64,000 nt of DNA from Forficula auricularia (lineage: Eukaryota; Arthropoda; Insecta; Dermaptera; Forficulidae): contig JALMQS010000225.1 of assembly GCA_024734495.1 (NCBI GenBank), positions 14,294,096 to 14,358,095 of the forward strand, in the 5' to 3' direction. Made by a program: the position numbers and the translations under genes. The number at the start of each line of letters is the position of its first letter. Positions within the stretch are counted from its first letter, which is position 1. The notes below the pieces were generated by a model. The model did not search any database, was not told the DNA's origin, and saw nothing but the letters and a program-made list of their open reading frames with translations. This document shows positions 35,206 to 47,900 of the stretch, one piece after another.

Positions 35206-35789
35206 GGTTGCTCCTTATTTTGGATACTTTCGAATATTTTTACACGGACAGGGGCTCATATGGTTCTAAATAAATTAAAAAAAAATCCCCCAAGTTTCAA
35301 ATCTCTATCTCAATTTTAACCTAGCGATTAAGTTTCCCATCTAAAAAACATGTGATTTTTGGCATTGAACGATCAATTTTTCATTCCGGCCAAAGTAATG
35401 GTTCAAAAAATTTGAAACTCTGTAGACTTTATCCTTATAATAGTAGCTATCCCTCAGAATTTTTACAGACTTTTAGCTATTATAATTTTGGAGTCTATAA
35501 CTTACTAATACTAAGATATAGCAGTATTTTATCTAGATGTAACTCTAAAATTGTGATAGCTAAGAATCTGTAAAAATTCTGAAGAATAGCTACTATTATA
35601 AGGATAAAGTCTAGAGAGTTTCAAATTTTTTAAACCATTACTTTGGTCGGAATAAAAAAATTGATCGTTCAATCTCAAAAATCCCATGTTATTTGGATGG
35701 GAAACTTAATCGCTGTGTAGTACTAGGTTAAAATTGAGATAGAGACTTGAAACTTGGGGGATTTTATTATATCCAAAATAGGAGCACCC
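35206..35789. mobile_element. Palindromic MITE with TA borders
   Basis: TA-GGTTGCTCCTTATTTTGGATA on the left is answered by TATCCAAAATAGGAGCACC-TA on the right. Most of the 584 bases form two long complementary arms (for example AATTTTTACAGA and GACTTTATCCTTATAATAGT, both answered). TA borders fit Tc1/mariner-type mobilisation. The open frame inside is an arm and not a gene. Confidence 0.8.
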
Positions 35790-37039
35790 TAATAAGAGTT
35801 CCAATTCCCGATAGTAGTTGATCTTAAATTTCTAAACAAATCCCAAATGGATTGTGGGCTTGGACAGGTATGAATGTTAAGAAAAATAAATTCTACATAA
35901 GTCACTTAAGTTTTGAAAGAATCGTAGAAATAATATTTATTTATTTATTTTCTCATAGTGAATGAAATAAGGCGCAACCGCGCCTATTTCATGGAATGAA
36001 CCTCAACCCTAGAGGTGATTTTACCAGAGGAAATGATGAAGGGTGCAAAACTCACAATATATAGAAAGAAATGATTAATACCTCGCCATTCATAGTATTT
36101 TCTTTAAAATAAATACCACTAAAGCTTCAATATTAAAATCAAAAATATATTATGTTTCTATAAATATTTTTTCTCAAGTGTCTATTAAAAGATCACGTCT
36201 AGTTTTCTCGCATTCGTGATAAAATATAAACCAGGATAGATAGATAAGTTTGTAAGAGAGACAAAGATAAGATAATAATTATTGTATTTTTTTGCATAGC
36301 TCTCTCTCTTTCACTCTGTAGCTTATCAGGATGAGCCATTAATTATTCAAATTACAAATGATCCATTTCAAGAGGCTTTAAAGAGGATTTCTTTATATAG
36401 AGGTGTGGTTTTCACCCAGAATGAAAAGGTAAAGAGCGATTCACGGTGTTTGGTTGTCTTTTGAAGAAGAATGTGTTCGGCTCATCAAGACATTCACCTG
36501 AGGACAGAAAAACTGAACACCTGCACAGGAAAGGGGGAGGAAGCAGCCAAGTGAGAGCTAAGGATTGGGCTTAGCTAGAAATGTTTAGCTGAATAAAAGT
36601 ATAGCCTCTTTTGTTTATAAATTATTTAATCATTTCATTTAATAATATCGACGTTTCGATGATCAATTTATCTTCATAAGACATTAGTATAAATTAAGAA
36701 AGAATATTTTAGAATGTTAAATGTGAAAATGTTGAATTAATTGTGTATTAAATTAGAAATAAATTGAAGCAGGTGTGAGTGGTCGCCAAGGGTTATCTGG
36801 AGACCTTCCTCAAATCTTTTCTAACTTTCAGCCTGTTCAAAAAATATTTTCTAGTTCGATCCAATTCTTGGATATTCTTAAAATTATATGATCACGTTTT
36901 TTTCGTTTTTAAAGAATATTCTTGTGTTGTTATCATTAGAAACAAATTCTATTGAGGCCTGAAAGAGCTTCATCGAATCGTTACTAATAATTGAACACAT
37001 ATTAAAAAAGAAGACGGTATTTAATTTAATTTGATCGAT
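35790..37039. other. Unrecognised sequence
   Basis: 36,370-36,560 is GC-richer, with two CACCTG/ACACCTG E-box-like sites. A decayed hammerhead-like motif (ATGAAGA, GAAACGTCG) is on the minus strand at about 36,645-36,690. No exon is convincing. Confidence 0.35.
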
Positions 37040-37395
37040 TGAATGTATGAGGTAGAGAGAGGTCATACCATCCTTGTTAAAGTTTTGACCAGGTTCCCTC
37101 AACAACTTATGACAAGTGTCGGGATTTCTAATGCGTCGTTTGCTCCTAGTATCGGGATTTTTGGCGGAATTATTTAAATCAGGTTTTCTTTTTATGGAAA
37201 TCTATGATCATGTTATTTGTTAATAAGCGTACATTTCTATTTTTTTTCTTGTTTCTTAATTGTTAATTTTTTGTAATTGATTTGTATTTATGTTGATTAA
37301 TTTCTGTAGTTAATTTGTATTGGTGTTTTGTTGACCTGGCCACCGAGGACATGTGCCTCTAAGCAGGTCGAGTAATAAAGATTTATTTATTTATT
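37040..37395 (+). mobile_element. Retroelement 3' end, copy 1
   Basis: It shares about 350 bases with 59,775-60,150: GAGGTAGAGAGAGGTCATACC, GCTCCTAGTATCGGG, TCTATGATCATGTTATTTGT, GCCTCTAAGCAGGTCGAG, then (ATTT)n. A conserved segment ending in a simple A/T repeat is how LINE-type elements terminate. No intact reverse transcriptase frame is present. Confidence 0.6.
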
Positions 37396-38529
37396 TATTT
37401 ATTAAACCAAAACGGCAGATCGAGGCATAAATTAGGTGACGTTTCCACAAGGTTTCCGGTACAATCCTTTGATTTAGGACGTTTGGAAGTTTCAAACCAA
37501 ATCCATCTCACTGGTTGCCTATGCGGCAGGGGTTTCTTTTCAAGTATTGTAGGGATATTATATAAAACATGTAATGAAATATTTTTTATTTTGGTTTCTA
37601 CTTATGAAAGAAATATAGCCGTCAATTATTATTATTTATTAATATTTTATTTTAATTTTTTTTTAATGAAATACGATGTTCGTATTCTTATTTCTTATCT
37701 CTTGGGTGTTTTTATCTACAGGTAGGTACTGACTAATAAAAAAAAAGTGGATCATTTGGATAATTTTTACAAATTTGAATATATCTAGCGTATTAAATAA
37801 AAAAAGAGACACTCATTATGTTAGTGGTCAGTATAAAATGTCAATCTGAATCACTTTAGGAAAAAAAATATTTTTCATATCTATTAGATAATTCAATATG
37901 CAGTTGTAATTAAATTTTAACTTAATTGTATAACTTTTTTTGTGATAACATATCAAGGTCAAAATTTTCTCTTTCTTGAAGAAAATTGTAATAGATTGTT
38001 TTAAATGAATATAAATATATATATAAAAAGAAGAGATAATCATTCCAACGTTAATTTTCATTACGTTGGAAAAAAAAGGAAAAAAGAAATCTTGAGAAAG
38101 AAGAAAGCTTTTTGTGAGCTTATTGAAAGAGATTTATAAGATGAGGCTGAATCCACCTAGATTATTTTCAATACGATTAGATTTTCATCAGAACTCACAA
38201 AAATTCGGCTCCTAAATATGTTTTTGACAGAAGTGAAGTACAAAGTGCCTATCAGAGACAGGCATGACAGCTTTCAATCACATTCAAAAATAACTCGAGG
38301 ATTAGGAACCGATACGTTGGTTGTTTTCTGATGAAAATCGCTCATCAAAAATATAAAGGTGTTACAGCCGAAATATTTCAATTTACAAAAAGATCTATGT
38401 TGAATAAATCATTCCCAAACATCTAATAATAATCAAAACAAACGAAAATCACATTCAATCACATAAAATCACATAAAAAACAAGCAAGAAAGAATAGAAT
38501 TTTTATTGATGCTTAGAGAAAAGAGCTTC
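37396..38529. other. AT-rich sequence, no gene recognised
   Basis: No supported exon, RNA or bounded element. Confidence 0.4.
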
Positions 38530-40110
38530 TCATAAGCATTTTTGTGTTTTATAAGTTTTTGATAGTATTATATAAACAAATTGAGGGGATAAATATAAAC
38601 AGAAAACAAAACAAAAAATCGATCTAAAATCAAAGTCTAAAAACATAGAAAACAAATATTTATAATCCAATCTTTTAGCAGTAAAATGGTAAAATTTAGT
38701 TTTGAAGCCATTTAGACTCAAGGGGTCAGAGGCAACGTCACGGGGGGGTTTTGGGGGTCAGAACCCCCCCCAACGGCAACGACAAACCATTTCTTATGAA
38801 AAACTAGCCGTAATTAAATATATTTAATATGTTTAATCAAGAATTATGTTCTTTTTTAATTTACCTTTTTAGTCCAGTTAAATTGTTCTCTAAAGGGCCC
38901 CTCGTGGGAAAGTTTTGGAGGTAGTTTTGATTTCTTGATACTATGTTTTTTATCTGCTGAATCCGAATCTGAGGTTTGCCAACAAAATTTCGTGACGAAA
39001 CATTGTCAAAAATGCAAAGAAAGATAAAAAATCTCATTTTTTGGCGGTTTTTGCTTATAAATCGAAAACCATCAGCCTTTCGTAAATAACCTTCCTTTTC
39101 AAAATCAAAGGTCATAAAATTTCTTACAAATTTCATTTTTTAGGTTTTTCTCCGACCAACAGATTTATAGATATCTAGAATTTTCCATGGCAGGATAAGA
39201 TCCGAATCCTCAAAAGTGTCATGGAAAATACTGGATATCTATAAATCTAAGAGTTTTATCAAAAAGTGGTTCAAGTAAACTTTCAAGTCAACAAAATTTC
39301 CTAGAGAATGAGACAGAAATCAAGTTTCTAGGATGAGTGGTTTTCATTTTATGAAGGAAAGACTGCAATTTTTTGCAAAAAATTGCAGTTTTTCAAAAAT
39401 TCAACCTCATTGCGGCACGGGTTACAATTATCCAATTAATATGAAACTATTTAAATTGTATCAAATTTAATCTAGTGGTCTTTCATGGTCAAATGGCGAA
39501 GTGCAAAACCAGCCAATTTTCAACTAGCGCTTGAGCCCGAAGGGTTAGTTGAAGAAAAAACCTAAATGAAGAAATTTGTAGGAAATGTTATTTACTTTTA
39601 TTTTGAATAGGAAGGTTATTTACGAAAAGTTGATAGTTTTCGAGTTATAAGCAAAAAACAGCCAAATAATGAGATTTTTATTACCTTTTTTTTTGCATTT
39701 TTGACAATGATCCGTCACGAAATTTTGTTAGCAAACGTCAGATTAGGATTCAGCACACCCAGAAGCAAAAACATAAAGGGTCGAAGAAATCACAACTACC
39801 CCAAAACTTTCGGGGAAAAAAACACAATTTAACTGGACTATTTCTTTTAATAAAAAAAATCCCACTAAATATTTTGCTTTGATTGGCCCCTCAAGAAACT
39901 TTTCTGGCTACGACACTGGGTAAAAGGTAAATGAGATATTTTATGTTTTACAGGTATTTAATAGTATATAAACAAATTGAAGTGATAAATATAAACAGAA
40001 AAGAATACAAAACATGTATTGAAAAAAAAATAGTAAACAAATATTTATAGTCCAGGTTATTGACGGTATAATAATAATTGAAAGTGTTAGTTTTGAAGGC
40101 ATTTACAGGC
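38530..40110. repeat. Nested direct and inverted repeats
   Basis: Outer direct repeat: about 38,560-38,715 and 39,945-40,105 share TATAAACAAATTGA..GATAAATATAAACAGAAAA and AAACAAATATTTATA. Between them, arms at about 38,865-39,115 and 39,600-39,840 are inverted copies (AAGGTTATTTACGAAA, CGTGACGAAA/TCACGAAATTTTG, TTAACTGGAC). A smaller inverted pair flanks the middle (AGATTTATAGATATC at 39,160; GATATCTATAAATCT at 39,235). One reading is an inverted-arm element inserted into a duplicated segment. Confidence 0.65.
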
Positions 40111-40679
40111 CCTGTAGTATTTCTTATGTTAATGGGAGAAAGAGGAATCAAAACGGATTAGGGAATTGAAAAAAAAATGCGATAAAATAAAAAAAAAGAA
40201 GAGATGAAAAAGGAATAAGGAAATCCCAACAAATGCTCACACTCAAGAGATGAACCGTTGTTATTATTATTATTATAGAAAAGATAATATTTATATTTAT
40301 AGGGGAAAAAAACTAACCTTAACAGAGAATAAATGGAAATAAATGATTCGATTTTTGTAATGAGATATCAAATGTTTATTTATTTAATTATAGATTAAAT
40401 TCCGATCACATGACTATTATTGAAGTTAATTAATTATCCTGATTATTGAATAACAAAGTATCAAATATAAACATAAATATAATTAGTGGAAATGGAATTT
40501 TTCAATTAATGTTTTTTTTTTTATTATTATATATTTGTAAAAAAACGGTGGTTTTTTAATAGAATTTGGATTGTTTTAATTCGAGAATTTGTGAGTGTGA
40601 GTGAAAGGGGGATAAATTAGAAGAGGGTTGTGGAAATGAATATGTGATTATTTTGGGAAAGCATGCATTTGCCGGCTGG

Positions 40680-41180
40680 CTTTTGGAGTGTTAGGAATCC
40701 TGGGCATGATCGTGGGAACAGACAGGGATTCAGACAGTCGTCAGTCATTTAGTGAGGCATTCTGGCAGGAAAACAAGCCGAGAGGCCGCCAGGCAGGCAG
40801 GCAGGCAGGCAGTGGCCATGGGGCCACCTGGACCTGTCACCCCACAAGCCAGCCGGCACAAACACAGACACAGAGAAAAACTCACCCTGTGCTGAGCTGA
40901 ATCGAGATCGGTTCGTTGACGCTTAATTAGAGGTCCATCACCATTGAACGCCATTTTTGAACTAAAAGGCTTCGCACTGCGAGCATCGACGCGACTAGCG
41001 CTGCGCCAAACAAGCCCCAAGAGGTTATATCCGAGGGTTTCGCCCGGCGTCCGCCAGATGGCAACACCCGCTCGCCGACGCGCACGCCGCCATCTACCCG
41101 GATCAGAACGATCAAGCGCCAATCCAATCAAACCATATAAAAAGCCGGCAAAGTGCAAGCGGACTGCAACATAACCCGAA
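40680..41180. promoter_or_regulatory. GC-rich island, probable promoter region
   Basis: Five hundred bases of balanced to GC-rich, CpG-containing sequence stand out from the AT-rich surroundings. On the minus strand it leads into an ATG exon with a good donor (40,886-40,954). On the plus strand it has CCAAT-like GCCAATCCAATCA and a consensus TATAAAAAG (41,136-41,144). GATGGCGGC (complement of GCCGCCATC, about 41,087-41,095) resembles a YY1/Pleiohomeotic site. A (CAGG)n run lies at about 40,795-40,812. It may be a divergent promoter, but transcription start sites are unknown. Confidence 0.5.
40886..40954 (-). CDS. Probable first coding exon of an unidentified gene
   Basis: An ATG in strong context (AAAAATGGCG) opens 23 codons ending exactly at AGG followed by GTGAGT, a strong splice donor, in phase 0. 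The peptide begins MAFNGDGPL and continues with a basic patch KRQR followed by TDLD, which looks like a nuclear localisation signal typical of nucleic-acid-binding proteins, but I do not recognise the family. The frame is also open upstream of the ATG. No second exon was found to the left, so a long intron probably covers much of the left part of the window. Confidence 0.45.
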
Positions 41181-42011
41181 AGGTTTTCTAATTGATCTAA
41201 TTATTTTTAGGAATTAGTGAATTTAGATGTAATTAAACTCATTTTTATTTTTCATATTTGCGGATAATTGCATATATTTGAATATAATATATTTTTTTTT
41301 AAATTGATTAAAAATGAGAAAAAAATTTAGTGTTTCTTTACTTTATATTGTTTTTATATATCTAATTCTAATTTTGTTCCTATTGGTTTTCGAAGACAGG
41401 GCGAAAATTTTTTATTTCACTATTTTTTACTTTACCATACAGGGTATAGTCAAGTATTGTAATTGTGCATGAAAAAAGTGGTTGTTTTGGTTCTTTTTTC
41501 GAAATATCTCAAAAACAGCTGAAACTATTTTGATTAAAAAAATTGAGGGAAACCATGGCCTTTCGGTCTACAAAAAAGCCCAAATAAGTGAACATCGAAA
41601 AAATTATATTTTTTGAGATAATAATTGTTTAGTCAAAATGTCTGTCTGTCTGGTTGTCCGTCTCATTAGTTAGTCTGTGTGTTACCAAATTTTTGTGGAC
41701 GAGCTAGCTGAAAAACTAGTGTGAATATCGAAACCAAATGTCACACGTAGTTTTGGTCCATTGATATTAAGAGCTGATTAGATTTTGGTGCATATCGACC
41801 CAAAATTAAGGGGGGTGGGGGGAAAGGGGGGTAAAAATTAAAAATCTAGGCCATTTTAGAAAACTCAACCAAATTTTGTATACATAATCATTGGGACCCC
41901 AGAAGTCTAAAAATGCAAAAACTAGCCCTCCGAAATGGAGTGGGGGGATGTAGGGTCAAAAAATGAAAATCTTGGCCATTTACCAAACTCAATCAAATTT
42001 TGTACACATAA

Positions 42012-43475
42012 TCACCCAGATAGCAATTTAAACTTGAAACCTACTTGCAAGAAGTTTGATGTGTCAAAAGTGAAAGCTTGTGGAAGGTTTGTCGCGGCAA
42101 GTACATACACTTGAGGCAAGTTTAAATTAAACCGCCTAGTTTCACACTTGAGGCAAGTTTAAATTAAACCGCCTAGTTTCACACTTGAGGCAAGTTTAAA
42201 TTAAACCGCCTAGTTTCCCAGCGACAAGCTTGCACGTTGTTTGTTTTTGCAAAGCATATGCAACTTTGGCTTGACATACTTGCAGGGTGTTTATTTTTGT
42301 AAAGTATATGCAACATTGACATATGTAAGTTTAACCTACTAAAAGAAAATCGACTAAAATTTTAAAAATCAGGTATTTACTTATTGTTCCTTGGAGAATG
42401 TCATCTTTAGGTGAATGGCATTAATAGGCGATAGGTGCTTCTACCTTATAGGCTGATTCATTGTTAAATTAGAAAGAAGTAAATATTGGCCAGGAAAATA
42501 CAAGAGGAAAAAATAACAAAAAACAAACCATTGATTTAATATTTTTTAATCCTTTTTATTTTATTAAAATTATAAAAAATCAAATAATAAAATATAAAAA
42601 AAAACACTTTCTCTTTGTCATTTCTTAAATCTCATTTTGTATTTGACCTTTATTTTCTCTCTCTAGTCTGAAACAAATAAACAAGATTACTATATATAAT
42701 ACTTAAGACATGAAATTATTAGTGAATTATAGAGTTTTGTCAAACCATAAGATGCTGCAAGGAGCACTCATATATGTTGAATAGGGAATATGGATAAAGC
42801 AAAAATATTTCAGTACAGTAGATATAAAAATAGAGATTTAATAAAATAATCTTAAGTTCAAAAAAATAAAAAAACATTATATTATAACAAATTAAAAGTG
42901 GAAAACTTACCCATAATCTCTTTCTCTGTTATTTATTTAAATTCTTGAAAAATAATATGTATTATCATATATGTATATAAAACTATTAATAATAAAATAA
43001 GGATTTTGGAGCTTATATGTCAATGTATGAAGAAACTGATATTTCTTTTATTTCTTATATATTTAGGTATATAAGTTTGTTTTGAAAGTCCATTTGATTT
43101 TCGAGACACGTAAGCCACACTCTAGAATTAAATAAAAAATAATTTTAATTTTAATTTATATACCTCAAGTATTCCGCCCGTTTGAATTCTGGATTAAAAA
43201 AGTAGTTACTTTTTTTAGGAAATGTTTATAATTATATTAAAAATAAACTAAATTGACAGTTTAAATATGGACTAAATGATTAATATATTTGTGGCTAGAT
43301 GGCGCCAACGAACAAGCAAGTAAGCAAGTTTGTAGCAAGTTAGGAAAAAACTTAATAATTCACCCTTGAACATTCAAGATTGCTGCAAAATTACCACAAA
43401 CTTATCTTGTCATATTTGACATGACACTTTAAATTCAGACAAAAGTTAAGTTTGCGTCAAGTCCACTATCTGGGC
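42012..43475. mobile_element. Inserted element with CCCAGATAG termini
   Basis: CCCAGATAG (about 42,014) and CTATCTGGG (about 43,466-43,474) are inverted ends. The element interrupts one of the tandem units (ACATAATCA / GTGGGACCCC). Near both ends the pentamer CAAGT/ACTTG recurs. Three tandem 37-base units beginning ACTTGAGGCAAG start at 42,109, 42,146 and 42,183. No coding content is recognised. Confidence 0.65.
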
Positions 43476-44161
43476 AGTGGGACCCCAGAAGTCTAAAAAT
43501 GCAAAAACTAACCGCCTAAAATGGGGAGGGGTAGGGTCAAAAAATGAAAATATAGGCTCTTGTACCAAACTCAACCAAATTTTCTAAACATAATCAGTGG
43601 GCCCCCAGGAGTCTAAAAATGCAAAAACTAACCGCCCTCCCCCTTTATTAAATAATAAAATATAAGGTATCAGACCATGTCAGCTTATTTTATACTTAAT
43701 TCAAATTTCGTTCCTATTGATTTTCGAAAACAGGGAAAAAATTTTATTTCACTATTTTTTTTTTTTTTTTTTTTGGTTTATGTAAAATTGTTTTTCACTT
43801 AAATAATTTTTTTTTTAATTTTGATATAAATAAATATAAATATAAATTTATTAACTCTACGGCAAATTTCGTAATGACCAAAGTTGTAGGGGATTTAATT
43901 TCTGACAATTTTCGTTTAAAATCATTCCCCCAAAAAACCATCCAAAAAAAGGGGAGGGTGAAAAAATGTAAATTGTTGCCCTTGGAGCAAACTCAACCAA
44001 ATTTTGTATACATAATCTGGGGGCCTCTAGAAAGTTAGAAATGGAAAAACTAACAACCCAAAATGGGGGAGGGTCAAAAAATGAAAATTCTTGCTATTGG
44101 AGGAAACTCAACCAAATTTTGTACACATAATCTGTGGGTCATTAGAAGGCTAGAAATGCAA

Positions 44162-44395
44162 AAACTGGGTGCGGGGGTGGGTGGGGGTGCGTGGTTTTGG
44201 TGCGGGGGGTCCATGGGCCATAGCGGGGGTATGGTGCACGGGTGTGGTACGGGGGTGGGTGTCCACGGGTCGTAGCGGGGTTGGGGTCGGGGTGTAGTCT
44301 TGGGGTCGTGATTTGGGGCGCGGGTGCATGGTACAATGGTGGCGGTGCTGGGTGGGGTTCGTGAATGGGGGTCCACGAGTCGTAGCCCCCTGGCC
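44162..44395 (+). repeat. GC-rich degenerate minisatellite
   Basis: A G-rich tract of imperfect GTGGGGGT, GGGTCCATGG and GTCCACGGGTCGTAGC phrases, extreme in base composition for this window. The open frames on both strands (Pro/His-rich or Gly-rich) follow from the repeat and are not counted as genes. The G-runs could form quadruplexes. Confidence 0.7.
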
Positions 44396-44431
44396 AGCAA
44401 GAGGTCCGCCGAAGGCGGGCCTTGCAGCTAG

Positions 44432-44992
44432 TCTTGAATAAATATAAAAAAAAATAAAGTTTGAAAAATCAAAACGTTTGAAGAAAGTATTTTATAAAAT
44501 AATTGTATTTATTTATATAATTATATTTGTATGGGCACAAAATTTAGTTTTTGCCCACGGGGCCGTCGAAATAGCTTGACGCTGCTCTGTCTAGTATATG
44601 CGGTCAAGCTCGCACTTGTCCGATTTATTAACATTTATTAATTTAAATTTGAAATGCGAACGCGGAAAAGACGGCAACGCAGATGGTAGTTCATTCGCTC
44701 CCCTGTAGAGAGCGCTGGTTGCCTTCAAAGAAAAAGTCACATTTTATTTAATTCCCTGCTCATTTTCTTTGATTATATAATAATATTACTATCAAGATTG
44801 AATCTATTATTATAAGTAAGAATCCTTAAAATAACATTTTTTTAATTAATTGTCTTAATAGTTAGTATTATTTTATTATATAATTTTTGGATAGTCATTC
44901 TTAAGTGAAATTTCAAAATTCTAACCTAACCTTGATGTTTTCAGATGTTAATTATCTTTAATTTCCATTTATTTTCTGTATTTAAATAATAA
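44432..44992. promoter_or_regulatory. Upstream region of the CMC4 cluster
   Basis: No exon before the CMC4 ATG is recognised. A balanced-composition patch at about 44,640-44,740 (GCGAACGCGGAAAAGACGGC, then TAGAGAGCGCTGG) is the best candidate for a promoter core. No TATA box stands out. This call is inference from composition and position. Confidence 0.35.
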
Positions 44993-47900
44993 ATGCCTAG
45001 AATAGACCCCAAGAATCCATGTATGCATTATTCCTGTGATTATAATAAATGTTTAACAGGTTAATATATTTACTTTTTCTATCAAATGTCTTTTCCTATT
45101 GCTATATTTTATTCTTGTATTTTTATTTATTTCAGAAACTAATTATAAAGAAGATAAATGTAAATATTACCTCGATCAATTAAGGAATTGTTGTAAAAAA
45201 TTTGCCCATCTCAATAGCCTTTCTTGTGAAGGCATAAAATTTGATCCTCCAAAGGTAATTATTTCTTATTATACTATAGCATATTATATCTCATATTTAT
45301 AAACACACTAAGCAAAATACAAAATCGAATGTATTTAATAGTTTGAAATCGATTGTATTTAATAGCCCTTCGATCCGTACCGAGGAAAACTAAATAGAGG
45401 GTACCGCACAAAAAATTAAATAAAACATTACCAAATAAAAAACTAGTAATGAAGCTCTTGAAACTTTTATTTTTGTGATTAATTTTATTAAAATTTGAAT
45501 TTTTAGTAAAATCACTAGGGCATGGATTTATAGGCACTAAAAATCTTAAAATAGGCAGGCAACTAAGCACTAAAAATAACTAAAATAGGCACTTAAAAAG
45601 GCATTTTAAGAACAAAGATGCACTTGAAAATAAAAGTAAAAAATATATATATATAAAAATTTTGGTCTAAAAAAACGTTAATTAGAAATATCCCAACACT
45701 TTTTATGCTGTTGGGTCACGGAAGTAAGCAAAATTATACTTATTGGCATCAATATTTGGGAACTTAACTCGAATATGTTCTGCCATTCTATAAATAGGAT
45801 GTACAAGACACATTACATGTATCATTTTAGTGAAGAATACTTATAACAGTTCCCCAGCTTTCAACATATAATATGCGGCATTGTCTATCAGTAATACCAA
45901 AAAACTTTCATTATTTCCTGCAGGCCACAAGATACCTGTATAAGTATAATCCAATTTCCCATTAAGAAAAGGACAATACATAATATTTTTAGGAGATAAA
46001 GAAATTGAAACTTATTTAATTCTTTGTGAGTTACTCTAGCAATTGTTGAACTATTTGTTACTTCAAGTTCGGAGCAGCCTATTAAATATTGTCCACTCCG
46101 CTCATTTATCTAAAATTTTCCTGCTCGATAAATAATTTTTTCGGAATATTTTCTTAATAATTCAAAAAAACTTTTAAATTTAGAAAATATATAGATTGTA
46201 AAAAATGAAAATTGCCAATTTTAGTTAAAATAGGCACTAAAAAAGGCATTTATAGATGAAATGGGCACTAACACCCATAATAGGGCAAAATAGGCATCAT
46301 CATCATCAGCCTGTCGATAGCGACAATCCACTGCTGAATATAGGCCTCTTCCATCAAATGGAAGGGGGTTGGCATTAAGTCACCACGCTTGCCAGACGGA
46401 TTGGTGACTAGGAATCAGATTATAGCCGGTCAAATATCAATGCAGGGACTCGGACTCGAACCCGGAACTCCTGCTTAGAAGGCTAGTGTCTTTAAGCTCT
46501 CGGCTAATCCGATATATCATAGGCACTAACAAATGCCTCTTATTTTATTCAGAATTTTATGAAACGTATAGATATTATATTAGTCTAAATTTTAAGCCAT
46601 AAATAAAAAAACGCAAATAGGGCGAAATCAGAGCCCTAGAAATCACACATAATGAGCTGCTCTTTGGGTTGGGAGGTGTTGGCCTTAAATAGATAAATGT
46701 TGGGTATAATCAAAATTGGTATATTTAAAAAGAAAAAATATGTTTATTTAAATAAAGTATTGTCTAGTTCGAATTATTTACTTTTGTACTATTTTGAAAA
46801 ACGTGATTTTTTCTAATTCCAATGTCATCGGGAATCTTAATTTATTCATTAAAATTTTCTAAAATCATATAATAATTTTAAACTGTTTTCCTTGATCACA
46901 TAAAAAACTATACTTGGATTATCCATCTACTTGTTAACTAGACTTTAAGGCTAGTTTACACGAGCTTAGTACTAACCACTCGCACCAATTCTGTGTCGTA
47001 TAAACAGACACTATAGGTGGTTAGTATTAATAGAGTGGCAAGTACGAGTGAATAGAAATCCTTTCTATTTAGTAATGGCAAGTGGCTTCCCCCTACCTAT
47101 ATATTTTTCACTAATTTTCAATTTTAATATATATACAATTTAGGAATTCAAATATTTAATGAATTTGATAATTATGTAATATGATCATTATTAGTTATAT
47201 ATTTTCTTTTTATTATTTGTAGAAAGCATCAAATTTAATCAAACATTCAATAATAATTTATAATTCATTATTCACGTGAACTTCGAACAGGCAACTCAAA
47301 TTGACGATACTCGGCGAATTTCCGTTGCAACTCCAGGGAATTGCCTAATAAGAGGGGCTTATAGATTTATGAAATAATTTTTTTTTTTAATTAATCCTAA
47401 ATTAATTGTAAGTAGTGAGTAATAAATTCATTCAAAAAAATTGTTTGTGGATTTATTTCAGTAGACAGCAGAAAAAAACAATAAAAACTCTTTGTCCACA
47501 CGCGTTTTTCATTTTTCAATTCCTCTTCAAGCTCTTCTACGTATTAACGATTTTAAAATAATGTTCAAATAATTATTAAAAATGCGATGTTTGACATCTC
47601 GAATTGCAACGTCTTGCAACGTTCACTATACACTAATTACATTGATTAGTAATAGAGGCGTGTGAACCACTACTAACTAGTTAGTCTGTTAAGTACTTAG
47701 TAAATGAAATAGTACTAAGTCCGTGTAAACTAGGCTTCATAGAATGTTGCAATTTCTTTAAAATTATCTATTATTTAAATTGTGTACTTATTCCTCAGTA
47801 TATTGTATCAAATAACTTGTGCATCTCTGCCTAAGAGCATTGTTTTAATAAATAAATAAATAATTATAAATATGTGTGATTTCACTAAAAATTCAAATTT

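Larger units (their letters stand above)
41330..44431 (+). mobile_element. Repeat-rich Helitron-like region
   Basis: It ends at 44,431 with TGGCCAGCAAGAGG, hairpin CCGCC-GAA-GGCGG, TTGCAGCTAG and then T, a Helitron-type 3' end. Inside, a unit containing AACTCAACCAAATTTTGTA, ACATAATC, CCAGAAGTCTAAAAATGC and AAAACTA recurs at about 41,860, 41,980, 43,490, 43,570, 43,990 and 44,105. TTCCTATTG..TTTCGAA..ACAGGG occurs at 41,378 and 43,711. The 5' end is uncertain. A separate element is inserted at 42,012-43,475. Confidence 0.55.
45516..46638. mobile_element. hAT element in CMC4 intron 2
   Basis: Termini TAGGGCATGGATTT and its partner ending AGAGCCCTA are flanked by an 8-bp duplication, AAAATCAC (45,508-45,515) and GAAATCAC (46,639-46,646), 7 of 8 matching. 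Short phrases ATAGGCACTAA and AAAAGGCATTT recur near both ends. It contains a decayed transposase on the minus strand and a nested SINE. Confidence 0.85.

Noticed and set aside
44063..44400. Pro/His-rich and Gly-rich proteins on both strands
   Set aside because: The frames follow from the G-rich minisatellite; both strands are open at once and no domain is present.
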